From the NCBI GenBank assembly GCA_963205195.1, contig CAUJHR010000011.1, positions 191,116-255,115 on the forward strand: a DNA stretch of 64,000 nucleotides, written 5' to 3'. Source of the stretch: Pseudomonadota bacterium. Lineage in GTDB: Bacteria; Pseudomonadota; Alphaproteobacteria; Rickettsiales; SXRF01. Below the pieces are notes generated by a model, which saw only the letters and a program-made list of their open reading frames with translations, did no database searches and was not told where the DNA came from. Positions 55,160 through 64,000 of the stretch are shown here, piece by piece; positions within the stretch are counted from its first letter, which is position 1; the number at the start of each line of letters is the position of its first letter. Position numbers and translations under genes: made by a program.

Positions 55160-55893
55160 GATTTTTATTTATAATTATAATACCGTTATTGATTGCTCTT
55201 GCTCCTGGCGATTCCTTTGCAGCAAAAAAAGTCCATAATAAAAGCGGTATATTCTATGGAGAAAACAACAGCCCGATAGATTATACGCGCACCAATATAC
55301 TTATAATTAGGAAATCACTGCCTAAGACTCCAAAACCTATCTCCCTTCCTGATAAAGATAATATACAGCCTATTAAAGCACCGGAGCCTGAACCGGTACC
55401 TGTTCCTGATCCCGGTATTATACTTGATGTTGAGGTGCGTGATGCCATGTCTTTATATAACCAGAATGGGTGGTTCAATTTAAGCAGCTATTCTGATAAG
55501 TCAGGCATCATGATGGCATTTGGAAAGCCGGATATAAAGCCTATAATACGTTCTAACCAATATGCCCCAGTTGATATATTATTCATAGACAAACAGGGGA
55601 AAATAATCCAGATAGTGCCAAATATACTTCTGTCGGAGCTAGAAGAGGAAATTTACCCTAATTCGCCCATTTTAGCTTTCCTGTTTTTAAAAGGAGGTGC
55701 ATGTGCTGACCTTTTAATAAATGCTGGTGACGAGGTTCAATATTCATTATTTAAAAAGCCGCCTGTTATATTGAGTGCGCCAACCAATCCAAATGCTCCG
55801 AAACCCCTGGAAACTATCATCAAGGATACCCCAGAAAAAAGAATTCCAACCCAACAGATCCCAGCGCCAGTGCAACCAGTAATACTAAAATAA
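55156..55893 (+). CDS. Diverged DUF192 paralogue with Pro-rich linkers
   Basis: 245 residues. Signal peptide (1-22), a Pro/Lys/Glu-rich linker (about 55-88, EPEPVPVPDPG) and a domain (about 90-200) that aligns in outline with the preceding DUF192 protein: SGIMMAFGKPDIKPIIRSNQ for the FDNMPLVNMWMKNT strand, DILFIDKQGKIIQIV for LDMLFIGPDGKIVYI, and FLFLKGGACADLLINAGDEV for MELKGGIAAKKHINIGDRV. A Pro-rich tail follows. Probably a paralogue that has lost the family's key residues. Confidence 0.7.
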   Translation: MRFLFIIIIPLLIALAPGDSFAAKKVHNKSGIFYGENNSPIDYTRTNILIIRKSLPKTPKPISLPDKDNIQPIKAPEPEPVPVPDPGIILDVEVRDAMSLYNQNGWFNLSSYSDKSGIMMAFGKPDIKPIIRSNQYAPVDILFIDKQGKIIQIVPNILLSELEEEIYPNSPILAFLFLKGGACADLLINAGDEVQYSLFKKPPVILSAPTNPNAPKPLETIIKDTPEKRIPTQQIPAPVQPVILK

Positions 55894-55907
55894 ATTGGAT
55901 ATAGATA

Positions 55908-56891
55908 ATGGCAATTCATAAAGACACAATGCTTTCAGTTGTAGCCCCTTGTTATAATGAAGAAGAGGTTATAGGAGAATTTATTATCCGAACTGTTGAG
56001 GTTCTTGAAGAGAATTTCCATAATTATGAGTTATTATTAGTTGATGATGGTTCTAAAGATTCAACAGTAGAAAAAATTGCTGAGTTCCAGCGTAAGAATT
56101 CCAATATCCGCCTTATTCGTTTTTCGCGTAATTTTGGTAAAGAAGCCGCAGTAACCGCAGGCCTTGAACATTCCAACGGCGAAGTTGTGGTAATGCTCGA
56201 TTGCGACCTTCAGGACCCGCCATCCCTCATACCATCACTGGTAAAAAAACTTGATGATGGATATGATATAGTTTCTGCCCAGCATACTATGCGCCGCAAG
56301 GAAACCTGGATAAAAAAATCTACCTCGAAATTATTTTACAGGTTGGCAGCACATATGACAGGTCTGACCATCCCTGATACGGTTGGTGATTACCGTGTCA
56401 TGCGCCGCAAAGTGGTAGACGCAGTGACCAGTGTTAAAGATAATGTGCGCTATATGAAAATGATATATGCTTATGTCGGGTTTCGTAATGCAACCGTTTT
56501 ATATGAGCGCGAACCACGTTTTGCAGGATATACAAAATATAATTACCCTCGCCTGATACAGGCTGCGCTGGATGCTATTATATCATTCTCAGATAAGCCG
56601 TTACGCTATATATCGCTTATGAGCCTTGGTGTCTCAGCTTTTGCTTTGCTGCTTACCATTTATGTAATAGCCTACAAAATACTCATGGGGAACACTGCGG
56701 CCATAGCTAATGGCTGGACATCCCTGGTAGTCCTAATAAATATGTTATTTTGCCTGCTTTTTGCCTTTCTTGCGGTCATATCGGAATATATAAGCCGGAT
56801 ACTTCGGGAAAGTAAGAACCGGCCTCTTTATTTCGCGGAAGAGATTCGCGGAGGCCGAACCGAATACCCTTCTATTTTGACACAGAAATAG
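55908..56891 (+). CDS. GtrB-like polyprenyl-phosphate glycosyltransferase (GT2)
   Basis: 327 residues. GT-A domain: SVVAPCYNEEEVIGEFI, LLLVDDGSKDST and the metal motif VVMLDCDLQDPP. It has VGDYRVMRRKVVDAV and FAGYTKYNYPRLIQAA of the GtrB/DPM1 group. Two C-terminal membrane helices (about 230-255, 268-295) tether it. It adds a sugar to undecaprenyl phosphate, usually glucose in GtrB; the sugar here is unknown. No flippase gtrA or O-antigen gtr gene follows. Confidence 0.9.
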   Translation: MAIHKDTMLSVVAPCYNEEEVIGEFIIRTVEVLEENFHNYELLLVDDGSKDSTVEKIAEFQRKNSNIRLIRFSRNFGKEAAVTAGLEHSNGEVVVMLDCDLQDPPSLIPSLVKKLDDGYDIVSAQHTMRRKETWIKKSTSKLFYRLAAHMTGLTIPDTVGDYRVMRRKVVDAVTSVKDNVRYMKMIYAYVGFRNATVLYEREPRFAGYTKYNYPRLIQAALDAIISFSDKPLRYISLMSLGVSAFALLLTIYVIAYKILMGNTAAIANGWTSLVVLINMLFCLLFAFLAVISEYISRILRESKNRPLYFAEEIRGGRTEYPSILTQK

Positions 56892-56909
56892 AATAATAAA
56901 GGAGATGAA

Positions 56910-57512
56910 ATGTATAAACTATCATTTAAGCCAGTTGTAATTTTTGCATATCTCATGCTGATCTTTGGTGTTGCTGCATGCTCGTCCCCTACCCCTGCTG
57001 TCAGCCAGCAGCCTATTAGCTTTATGCAATATCCGCCTATCAATATTGATGTTTCAAGGATTGATATGATAGAGGAATATAAATCTCCTTTTTCATCTCC
57101 CAATGTTGAACATCTGATGCCTTACTCTCCCGCCGATGCTATGGCATTATGGGTAAAAGACCGCTTGCATGCTACAGGGCGTGATAAGATATTACAGATT
57201 ACAATTAAGGATGCCTCTGTAAAATCCATTGACTTACCTAAAACTACTGGCCTTACAGGTCTTTTCACAAATGACCAGGATAAAAAATATGATGGCCGGC
57301 TGGAAGTGGAATTACGTATATACGGTGACCAGCCGCTATCGCTTGCTGATACTTCAGTCATTGTTACACGCAGCATAACCATCCCTGAAAATGCTAGCGT
57401 AAATGCACGTAAGGCAGCTTACATACAAATGGTTCAGGATATGATGAAGATGCTAAATGACCGGCTGGAAGCAAATATACGCAACTATATGGGAAACTAT
57501 ATTAATCGATAG
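56910..57512 (+). CDS. Lipoprotein, alphaproteobacterial conserved type
   Basis: 200 residues. Lipobox VAAC (Cys about 24). Mature part begins SSPTPAVSQQPISF and has the PYSPADAMALWVKDRL and RLEVELRIYGD patterns with a C-terminal helix (DMMKMLNDRLEANIRNYM). I know similar proteins from alphaproteobacteria but no function. GGAG lies 8 nt before the ATG. It lies between the GT2 and TauE/SafE genes in a plus-strand run. Confidence 0.75.
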   Translation: MYKLSFKPVVIFAYLMLIFGVAACSSPTPAVSQQPISFMQYPPINIDVSRIDMIEEYKSPFSSPNVEHLMPYSPADAMALWVKDRLHATGRDKILQITIKDASVKSIDLPKTTGLTGLFTNDQDKKYDGRLEVELRIYGDQPLSLADTSVIVTRSITIPENASVNARKAAYIQMVQDMMKMLNDRLEANIRNYMGNYINR

Positions 57513-57520
57513 AATAAATA

Positions 57521-58429
57521 ATGAATGTTTACCTCCCAATCGCCGAAATATCGGTCAATATTTTTCTAATACTCGGCCTTGGGGGGCTTACTGGTGTTCT
57601 GTCCGGGTTATTCGGTGTTGGTGGAGGGTTTTTAATGACCCCACTACTTATTTTTATCGGTGTTCCTCCCAGTATTTCTGTTTCTACGGTTGCCAACCAG
57701 ATAATCGCTTCTTCGCTTTCCGGTGTTATAGCCCATTGGCGCAGGAAAAATGTTGACCTGAAAATGGGCTGGTATCTGCTGGCCGGTGGAATGGTGGGTT
57801 CAACATTGGGCGTTATGCTGTTCCGCTGGCTTAAACAGCTTGGACACATAGACCTGATTATCTCGGTTGCCTATGTAACCTTTCTTGGGACCATAGGCGC
57901 GATGATGGCAGCTGAAAGCATCCGTTCGGTACTGAAATTCCCTAAAAAGATAGTCCCCAACCCTAAACAGCCATTGGCACAAAGGCTACCGCTACGCAAA
58001 GAATTCCCGCGCTCCAAGCTGAACATAAGCATCATAATGCCGATAACAATTGGCTTTTTTGTTGGTATAATGGTGTCGCTTATGGGGGTGGGCGGAGGAT
58101 TTTTCCTTGTTCCTGCAATGATTTACCTATTGGGTATGCCTACTAATATAGTAATAGGCACATCCCTTTTGCAGATAATTTTTATAACTGCGAATGTAAC
58201 TTTGCTACAATCAATTACTACTCAAACCGTCGATCTATTGCTTGCACTATTGCTCATTGTCGGTTCTGTTTTCGGAGTTCAGGTAGGTATAAGGATAGGT
58301 GATAAACTACCTGCCGATTGGCTGCGGGCGCTGCTTGCAGTAATAGTTCTTGGCGTTGCGATCAAGCTTGCCTTTACATTATTCACGCCACCTGATGATA
58401 TTTATAGTGTGAGCATAATAAATGACTAA
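57521..58429 (+). CDS. TauE/SafE family membrane permease
   Basis: 302 residues with about eight membrane helices in two repeats, each with the Gly-rich motif GLFGVGGGFLMTPLLIF and SLMGVGGGFFLVPAMIYLLG. The family exports sulfite, sulfoacetate or related anions. The next gene encodes TIGR02186, which often accompanies this subgroup. The stop overlaps the start of that gene by 8 bp. Confidence 0.93.
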   Translation: MNVYLPIAEISVNIFLILGLGGLTGVLSGLFGVGGGFLMTPLLIFIGVPPSISVSTVANQIIASSLSGVIAHWRRKNVDLKMGWYLLAGGMVGSTLGVMLFRWLKQLGHIDLIISVAYVTFLGTIGAMMAAESIRSVLKFPKKIVPNPKQPLAQRLPLRKEFPRSKLNISIIMPITIGFFVGIMVSLMGVGGGFFLVPAMIYLLGMPTNIVIGTSLLQIIFITANVTLLQSITTQTVDLLLALLLIVGSVFGVQVGIRIGDKLPADWLRALLAVIVLGVAIKLAFTLFTPPDDIYSVSIIND

Positions 58430-59162
58430 TTTGCTACGTTTTTTTATCCTTGCATTTCTTGCTGTGATACAGCCTGCCAATTCCGCACCACTTGTTGCCG
58501 ACCTCTCCAATTACAGTATTGCAATGGATGCTGGTTTTAATGGCACGCGCTTATTTCTATTCGGAGTGCGTAACGATAGCGGTGATATTGTTGTTGTCGT
58601 ACGTGGCCCTAAGAAAAACTACATGATTCGCAAAAAAGAAAAATTTGCCGGTGTATGGATCAATCATGACCGCATGAAATTTTATGAAGTGCCTGATTTC
58701 TATACTATTGCCAGCAGTAAACCTTTATCCGACATAAATAAATCAGCACTTTTTGCAAGGCTTGGGATTGGTGAAGAGAATTTGTTCACTAATGCTTCGT
58801 CGGAAAAAGATACTGATAAATTCAGTGAGTTCCAAAATGCTTTCCTTAATTACCAGCATATGAACAGGCGTTATGCAACTAACCCAGATAATATAGGATT
58901 CATGAGTGAAACTTTATTCAAAACCGTTATAGAATTTTCAGATAATATCCCACCGGGTGATTATACAGCCGAGATTTACCTGATTAGCGATGGCGAGGTG
59001 ATTGGTATGCAATCTACACCTATAAGCGTTGTAAAAAGCGGGCTGGATGCTTTTATTTATAATTATGCCCATAATTCCCCGGTATTATATGGCATATCAG
59101 CTATCGTGCTTGCATTATCAGCAGGCTGGCTAAGCGGACGTTTATTCGAGGTAAGGACATAA
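58422..59162 (+). CDS. TIGR02186 family exported membrane protein
   Basis: 246 residues. Signal peptide (about 1-22), a beta-rich domain starting LVADLSNYSIAMDAGFNGTR and LFLFGVRNDSGDIVVVVRGP, and one C-terminal membrane helix (about 222-240, VLYGISAIVLALSAGWLSG). Function unknown; it is typically found with TauE/SafE transporters, as here. Confidence 0.9.
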   Translation: MTNLLRFFILAFLAVIQPANSAPLVADLSNYSIAMDAGFNGTRLFLFGVRNDSGDIVVVVRGPKKNYMIRKKEKFAGVWINHDRMKFYEVPDFYTIASSKPLSDINKSALFARLGIGEENLFTNASSEKDTDKFSEFQNAFLNYQHMNRRYATNPDNIGFMSETLFKTVIEFSDNIPPGDYTAEIYLISDGEVIGMQSTPISVVKSGLDAFIYNYAHNSPVLYGISAIVLALSAGWLSGRLFEVRT

Positions 59163-59171
59163 GGAGGAAAT

Positions 59172-59678
59172 ATGGAAGAAATAGAAAACAAAGAAAATGT
59201 CATTCCATCATCAAGCAACCGTCGCTACCTTGTTTGCGTTGATGGACGCAAGGAATGCCGTGTCGCCCTAAGGCTTGCCTGCATGAAGGTTAAGGCGCGT
59301 TCTGGGCATATAACCTTGCTGCATGTGGCCCCGCCTGTTGATTTCCAGACTTTGGGGGCTATTGCTGACCGCATGCGAATTGAACGCCTAAATGAAGGCG
59401 AAGCTTTGCTTGCTGCTTTAAGCGCAGAGGCACAGGAAAATTTTGGCATTACGCCAACATTGTTATTACTCGAAGGTTCGCCCGGTGAAAAGATCATAGA
59501 AACCGCAATGAACGATCCTAACATCATAATCCTTGTGCTTGGTGTAACCCAACAGCAGCATGCCGGAATAAGCAAGCTCTCAGCATGGCTTGCCAGCCAG
59601 CTTAACAGCACATTGCTTATTCCAATACTAATGGTTCCCGGCAACCTCACCGACCAGCAGCTCTCAACTTTGGTTTAA
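59172..59678 (+). CDS. Universal stress protein (UspA family)
   Basis: 168 residues. RRYLVCVDGRKECRVALRLA opens the USP fold; SGHITLLHVAPPVDFQTLGA and the C-terminal STLLIPILMVPGNL follow. The ATP-binding GxxGxxxS loop is not obvious (LGVTQQQHAGISKLSAWLA), so nucleotide binding is uncertain. GGAGG lies 6 nt before ATG. It is part of the run TauE/SafE-TIGR02186-Usp-DUF815. Confidence 0.88.
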   Translation: MEEIENKENVIPSSSNRRYLVCVDGRKECRVALRLACMKVKARSGHITLLHVAPPVDFQTLGAIADRMRIERLNEGEALLAALSAEAQENFGITPTLLLLEGSPGEKIIETAMNDPNIIILVLGVTQQQHAGISKLSAWLASQLNSTLLIPILMVPGNLTDQQLSTLV

Positions 59679-59691
59679 TTCAGGATTATAT

Positions 59692-60552
59692 ATGACTACA
59701 CATGACGCAATCAGGGTTTTGCAACGCATAGCAACGGCTCTTGAGGAAATGGTTCCCAAGACAAAGCCGCCAGCTGATATTAAAAACTCAGATGCTTATG
59801 TTTGGAACGCGGAAGAAAAAAACCTTATCCCGGTTGAGTATCCTGAATCCATGGATATTAAATTATTACAGGGAATAGATGAAGCTCGTGATACATTGCT
59901 TGCCAATACCATACAATTTTCTAAGGGATTGCCTGCTAACAATGTATTGCTGTGGGGCGCACGCGGGATGGGTAAAAGCTCGCTCATCAAAGCAGTGCAT
60001 GCCCATATAAACCAGCAAAATCCAAGAAGTCTGGTGCTGGTCGAAATACACCGCGAAGATATTGCCTCGCTTCCCCAGCTGATACAAACATTGCGCGGTT
60101 GGGTTATACGCCGCTTTATAATTTTTTGCGATGATCTGTCATTCGATAGCAATGACAGCAGTTATAAATCACTGAAATCAGTTTTGGATGGCGGGATTGA
60201 AGGACGCCCGGCACATATATTATTTTATGCAACCTCCAACCGCCGCCATTTAATGGCACGTGAAATGATCGAAAATGAAAGTAATGCGGCAATTCATGCT
60301 GGCGAACCGCTAGAAGAAAAAGTCTCACTTTCTGACCGCTTTGGCTTGTGGATCGGATTTTATTCCTGCTCGCAGGATACTTACCTTAATATAGTGGAAG
60401 CCTATGTAAAACGTTATAAACTTGATATATCGCCAGAGGATTTAAAGAAAAAAGCTATCGAATGGCAGATAACGCGCGGGGCAAGAAGTGGCCGCGTGGC
60501 ATGGCAGTTCATTCAAGATTTAGCAGGGAAAATGGGAAAAAAGCTTTTGTAG
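59692..60552 (+). CDS. DUF815 P-loop ATPase
   Basis: 286 residues. Walker A LLWGARGMGKSSLIKAVHAH (about 83-102), Walker B FIIFCDDLSFD (about 141-151) and ATSNRRHLMAREMIENE (sensor region), then DRFGLWIGFY and a C-terminal winged-helix-like part. Function unknown. In alphaproteobacteria it is usually near the M23 lipoprotein-pcm-surE-serS block, which follows here on the opposite strand. Confidence 0.93.
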   Translation: MTTHDAIRVLQRIATALEEMVPKTKPPADIKNSDAYVWNAEEKNLIPVEYPESMDIKLLQGIDEARDTLLANTIQFSKGLPANNVLLWGARGMGKSSLIKAVHAHINQQNPRSLVLVEIHREDIASLPQLIQTLRGWVIRRFIIFCDDLSFDSNDSSYKSLKSVLDGGIEGRPAHILFYATSNRRHLMAREMIENESNAAIHAGEPLEEKVSLSDRFGLWIGFYSCSQDTYLNIVEAYVKRYKLDISPEDLKKKAIEWQITRGARSGRVAWQFIQDLAGKMGKKLL

Positions 60553-60573
60553 ATATATAACAATTGGTTGCAA

Positions 60574-60609
60574 ATGTCATAAAACTGTAACTGTAAAAAA
60601 TATTATAAA
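60574..60609 (+). promoter_or_regulatory. Pho-box-like promoter, the best copy
   Basis: ATGTCAT, AAAA, CTGTAAC: each half-site matches 6 of 7 to CTGTCAT/CTGTCAC with the exact 4-bp spacer. TATTAT (9 bp after) or TATAAA (12 bp after) supplies the -10. It lies 40 bp before the gene at 60650, whose ribosome site is GGGAGG. Confidence 0.65.
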
Positions 60610-60649
60610 TCGCTACAATTTTGTAGTCAACAGCAAACAGGGAGGAATT

Positions 60650-60853
60650 ATGACTTACACGCCAACTGCAGAAGAAACTAAAGCCATTCATTGGTATGTT
60701 TCTGAAAAATTAGCCGGGCAGAATAAGCCAGGCGCAGCCCATATTATTCAGCATGAACTACTTCGTGATCCTAATGCAGAAGAGAGAATTTCTCGTATAG
60801 TGACAGATTATAAACATGCTAATCCTGTTGAGAAAGGAATAGGAAGAGTATAA
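60650..60853 (+). CDS. Unknown 67-residue protein behind the best Pho-box
   Basis: Not recognised. GGGAGG lies 6 nt before the ATG. Mainly helical (AEETKAIHWYVSEKLAG; AAHIIQHELLRDPNAEERIS; RIVTDYKHAN), with an End GIGRV. No signal or membrane segment. Strong upstream Pho-box makes it a candidate small phosphate-starvation protein (inference). Confidence 0.7.
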   Translation: MTYTPTAEETKAIHWYVSEKLAGQNKPGAAHIIQHELLRDPNAEERISRIVTDYKHANPVEKGIGRV

Positions 60854-60872
60854 ATTTTATAGCTTGCAGCAA

Positions 60873-61757
60873 CTAAAGTCCGGCTATTTCGCTGCTCATA
60901 TATTTTTGTGGATTAATTGCTTCTTTGCCTTTATGGAGAGAGAAAAATAATTGCGGGTTTTTCACATTCCCGGTTTTTCCGACATAGCCTATAATATCAC
61001 CGCGTTTCACTTTTTCATTTAGAGCAACCTTGGTTTTGCTTAAATGTGCATAACTCGTGGTTTTGCCGCCGGGATGTTTTATGAAAACCATATTGCCAAA
61101 ACCTTTAAGCCTGTTACTGGAATAAACCACCTGCCCATCGGCTGCTGCCCATACCGGATCGCCTTCAGAAGCTGCTATATTTATGCCGTCATTGGCTTTT
61201 CCCTTGCCCTTTGTGCCGAAGCTGGAAATTATTCTCTTTCCTGCAACTGGCCATTTAAAATCGGTTGTGTCTTTTTCCGGTAATTTAGCTTTTACCAGTT
61301 TTTTCTCATGATTATTTGTATTTTTTGGTTCAATAGCGCTACGCGGTTTGTTGGTCCAAGGGTTCACGGTGGTTTTTACCGGCGGTTTAGCGCTCCTGCC
61401 TTGTGGTTTTGGCGCCGGAGGACGCTCGGTAATAATTTGTGAGTCGTTATAGGAATCCTGGTTTGGCGATGTGGCAAGTGCAGCCGGGGCAGAATTTTTA
61501 TCAGGAGCCGATAGATCTGTGATGCCGATAGAATTTACTGCTGCATCTGTAACAGTTTCTTGCGGAACAGGCGCAGTATATGCCGGGTTAATCCCGCCAT
61601 TAAAACTGTTATAGGAAGACGAACGCGATGAATTATAAGGCTGGTTCCCGCGAGAATAGGTTTGTGCCCCTTTGTAATCAACCGGCACGGAGGGCTGGGT
61701 GCAACCACAAATTATAAGTATGGAAAAAATACTGGCTGTGTAATTACTTTTTAGCAT
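60873..61757 (-). CDS. NlpD-like LytM lipoprotein with degenerate active site
   Basis: 294 residues. Lipobox IICGC (Cys about 18), a Ser/Thr/Pro-rich linker (about 20-165) and an M23/LytM domain from about 170 (WPVAGKRIISSFGTKGKGKA). Zinc ligands are lost: HxGxD reads NDGIN and the HLHFE motif reads QLFFSL. It is probably an amidase activator like NlpD. No LysM motif is seen. It follows pcm, the usual order. Confidence 0.88.
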   Translation of the reverse strand: MLKSNYTASIFSILIICGCTQPSVPVDYKGAQTYSRGNQPYNSSRSSSYNSFNGGINPAYTAPVPQETVTDAAVNSIGITDLSAPDKNSAPAALATSPNQDSYNDSQIITERPPAPKPQGRSAKPPVKTTVNPWTNKPRSAIEPKNTNNHEKKLVKAKLPEKDTTDFKWPVAGKRIISSFGTKGKGKANDGINIAASEGDPVWAAADGQVVYSSNRLKGFGNMVFIKHPGGKTTSYAHLSKTKVALNEKVKRGDIIGYVGKTGNVKNPQLFFSLHKGKEAINPQKYMSSEIAGL

Positions 61758-61771
61758 ATATTAACCTTGTC

Positions 61772-62464
61772 CTATCTCTCCTCGACCAGCGGTACAAAGC
61801 GCACATCCATCAAGGATTCTATAAATGTTTTTCCGTCCTCACCTTTGGTAAGGCGCATTAATTTCTGTTCGGCGACATTGTCGCCAACAGGTATAACCAT
61901 AATCCCGCCATCAGACAATTGGTCGACAAGCGATGCAGGAATTTCTTTTGCAGCGGCAGTTACAATGATCCGCTCAAAAGGAGCTGCTTCCTTCCAGCCC
62001 TTAGCACCATCGCCACGCTTGGTAACGATATTGGTAAGGCGCAACTGTAAAAACCTCTGCTCAGCAATAGCCAGCAAGTCCTTATGACGTTCAATACTAT
62101 ACACCCTTCTTGCCAATTTAGCCAGCACTGCTGCCTGATAACCTGAACCTGTACCAATTTCCAGCACCCGCATGCGGGGTTTTACCTCCAGCGCCACAGT
62201 CATCATCGCGACGATGGTAGGCTGGCTTATAGTCTGCCCCAGAGCTATTGGCAGGGCTGTATCGTCATACGCATGTTCACGGAAAACATCTTCCACGAAT
62301 AGCTCGCGTGGTATGGATTCCATAGCCGAAAGAACCGCCGCGTCCCGGATACCGCTATTACGCAATTTCATTAATAACCTGATGCGTTGCGACACCTCGT
62401 CTTCTGCTACCGGCAAAGTAGGCGAGGAATGAAAAACTGTCCGCGATTTTCCTGTATGATTCAC
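61772..62464 (-). CDS. pcm: Protein-L-isoaspartate O-methyltransferase
   Basis: 230 residues. SAM site VLEIGTGSGYQAAVLAKLA (about 103-121), preceded by LPIALGQTISQPTIVAMMT of the family, and RIIVTAAAKEIPASLVDQL. It repairs damaged aspartyl residues. The N-terminus is about 15 residues longer than usual. It follows surE by 31 bp. Confidence 0.94.
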   Translation of the reverse strand: MNHTGKSRTVFHSSPTLPVAEDEVSQRIRLLMKLRNSGIRDAAVLSAMESIPRELFVEDVFREHAYDDTALPIALGQTISQPTIVAMMTVALEVKPRMRVLEIGTGSGYQAAVLAKLARRVYSIERHKDLLAIAEQRFLQLRLTNIVTKRGDGAKGWKEAAPFERIIVTAAAKEIPASLVDQLSDGGIMVIPVGDNVAEQKLMRLTKGEDGKTFIESLMDVRFVPLVEER

Positions 62465-62495
62465 ATCAATATGCGTAACAAATAATGCTTAATTT

Positions 62496-64000
<1,505 letters not shown>

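Overview
The window looks like a chromosomal segment of a Gram-negative alphaproteobacterium with fairly low GC (I estimate low 40s percent by eye). Evidence: LPS transport genes lptC-lptA-lptB next to rpoN; the alphaproteobacterial run proA-nadD-rsfS-rlmH-(phoU)-gpmI-envC-like-ctpA-divergent polysaccharide deacetylase-rppH; fdxA-carD; serS-surE-pcm-nlpD-like next to a DUF815 ATPase; and a Caulobacter-type cpa/tad pilus cluster. Intact proA, dapA, aroC and hisI argue against an extremely reduced endosymbiont. Genus cannot be assigned; an uncultured lineage of the Micavibrionales, Rickettsiales or Holosporales kind is a guess only.

Layout. 1-3.4 kb: end of lptC, then lptA, lptB, rpoN. 3.5-6.2 kb: an unknown gene with a Pho-box-like promoter, ftsB and eno on the minus strand, and an unknown gene. 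6.2-14 kb: minus-strand Flp pilus operon cpaB-cpaC-cpaD-cpaE-cpaF-tadB-tadC. 14.2-26.1 kb: spoT/relA and the conserved housekeeping block to rppH. 26.1-36 kb: unknown gene, ssb, sdhA, thrS, an orphan pseudopilin, infC, a 509-residue unknown protein, smpB, dapA, and tRNA-Pro with a duplicated 3' end. 36-44.7 kb: accessory and envelope region with a flavin reductase, a lipocalin, and two convergent sets of small secreted, lipo- and membrane proteins (Gly-zipper, DUF1328, DUF883, DUF3309 and others) that meet at a strong terminator, plus a sensorless hybrid histidine kinase and an LpxR-like protein. 44.8-49.6 kb: unknown gene, a second cpaF, hpf, ptsN, xth, hisI, unknown gene. 49.6-53 kb: aroC, carD, fdxA, ccmC on the minus strand. 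53-60.9 kb: SDR, a tryptophan-repeat protein, two DUF192 proteins, a GtrB-like transferase, a lipoprotein, TauE/SafE, TIGR02186, Usp, DUF815, and a small Pho-box gene. 60.9-64 kb: nlpD-like, pcm, surE, and serS (cut by the window edge).

How it fits together. Most genes are housekeeping: envelope building and division (Lpt, FtsB, two degenerate LytM factors, CtpA), translation and ribosome control (SpoT, RsfS, RlmH, Hpf, InfC, SmpB, ThrS, SerS), and central metabolism (Eno, GpmI, SdhA). Layered on this are surface pili and a stress or envelope small-protein set.

The least described signals are these: (1) PhoB-box-like tandem heptamers in front of several unknown small genes; (2) a family of 7-bp-periodic repeats, some folding into 17-bp stems, placed exactly at gene starts and ends, one of which now codes for the tail of SerS and the head of SurE; (3) three small ORFs below the ORF-track cutoff in the minus-strand envelope region (one is a clear DUF3309 protein); (4) unusual translation starts for infC (9-codon TTG leader ORF) and rsfS (ATA); (5) a new repeat domain shared by two exported proteins and a C-terminal W-repeat protein.
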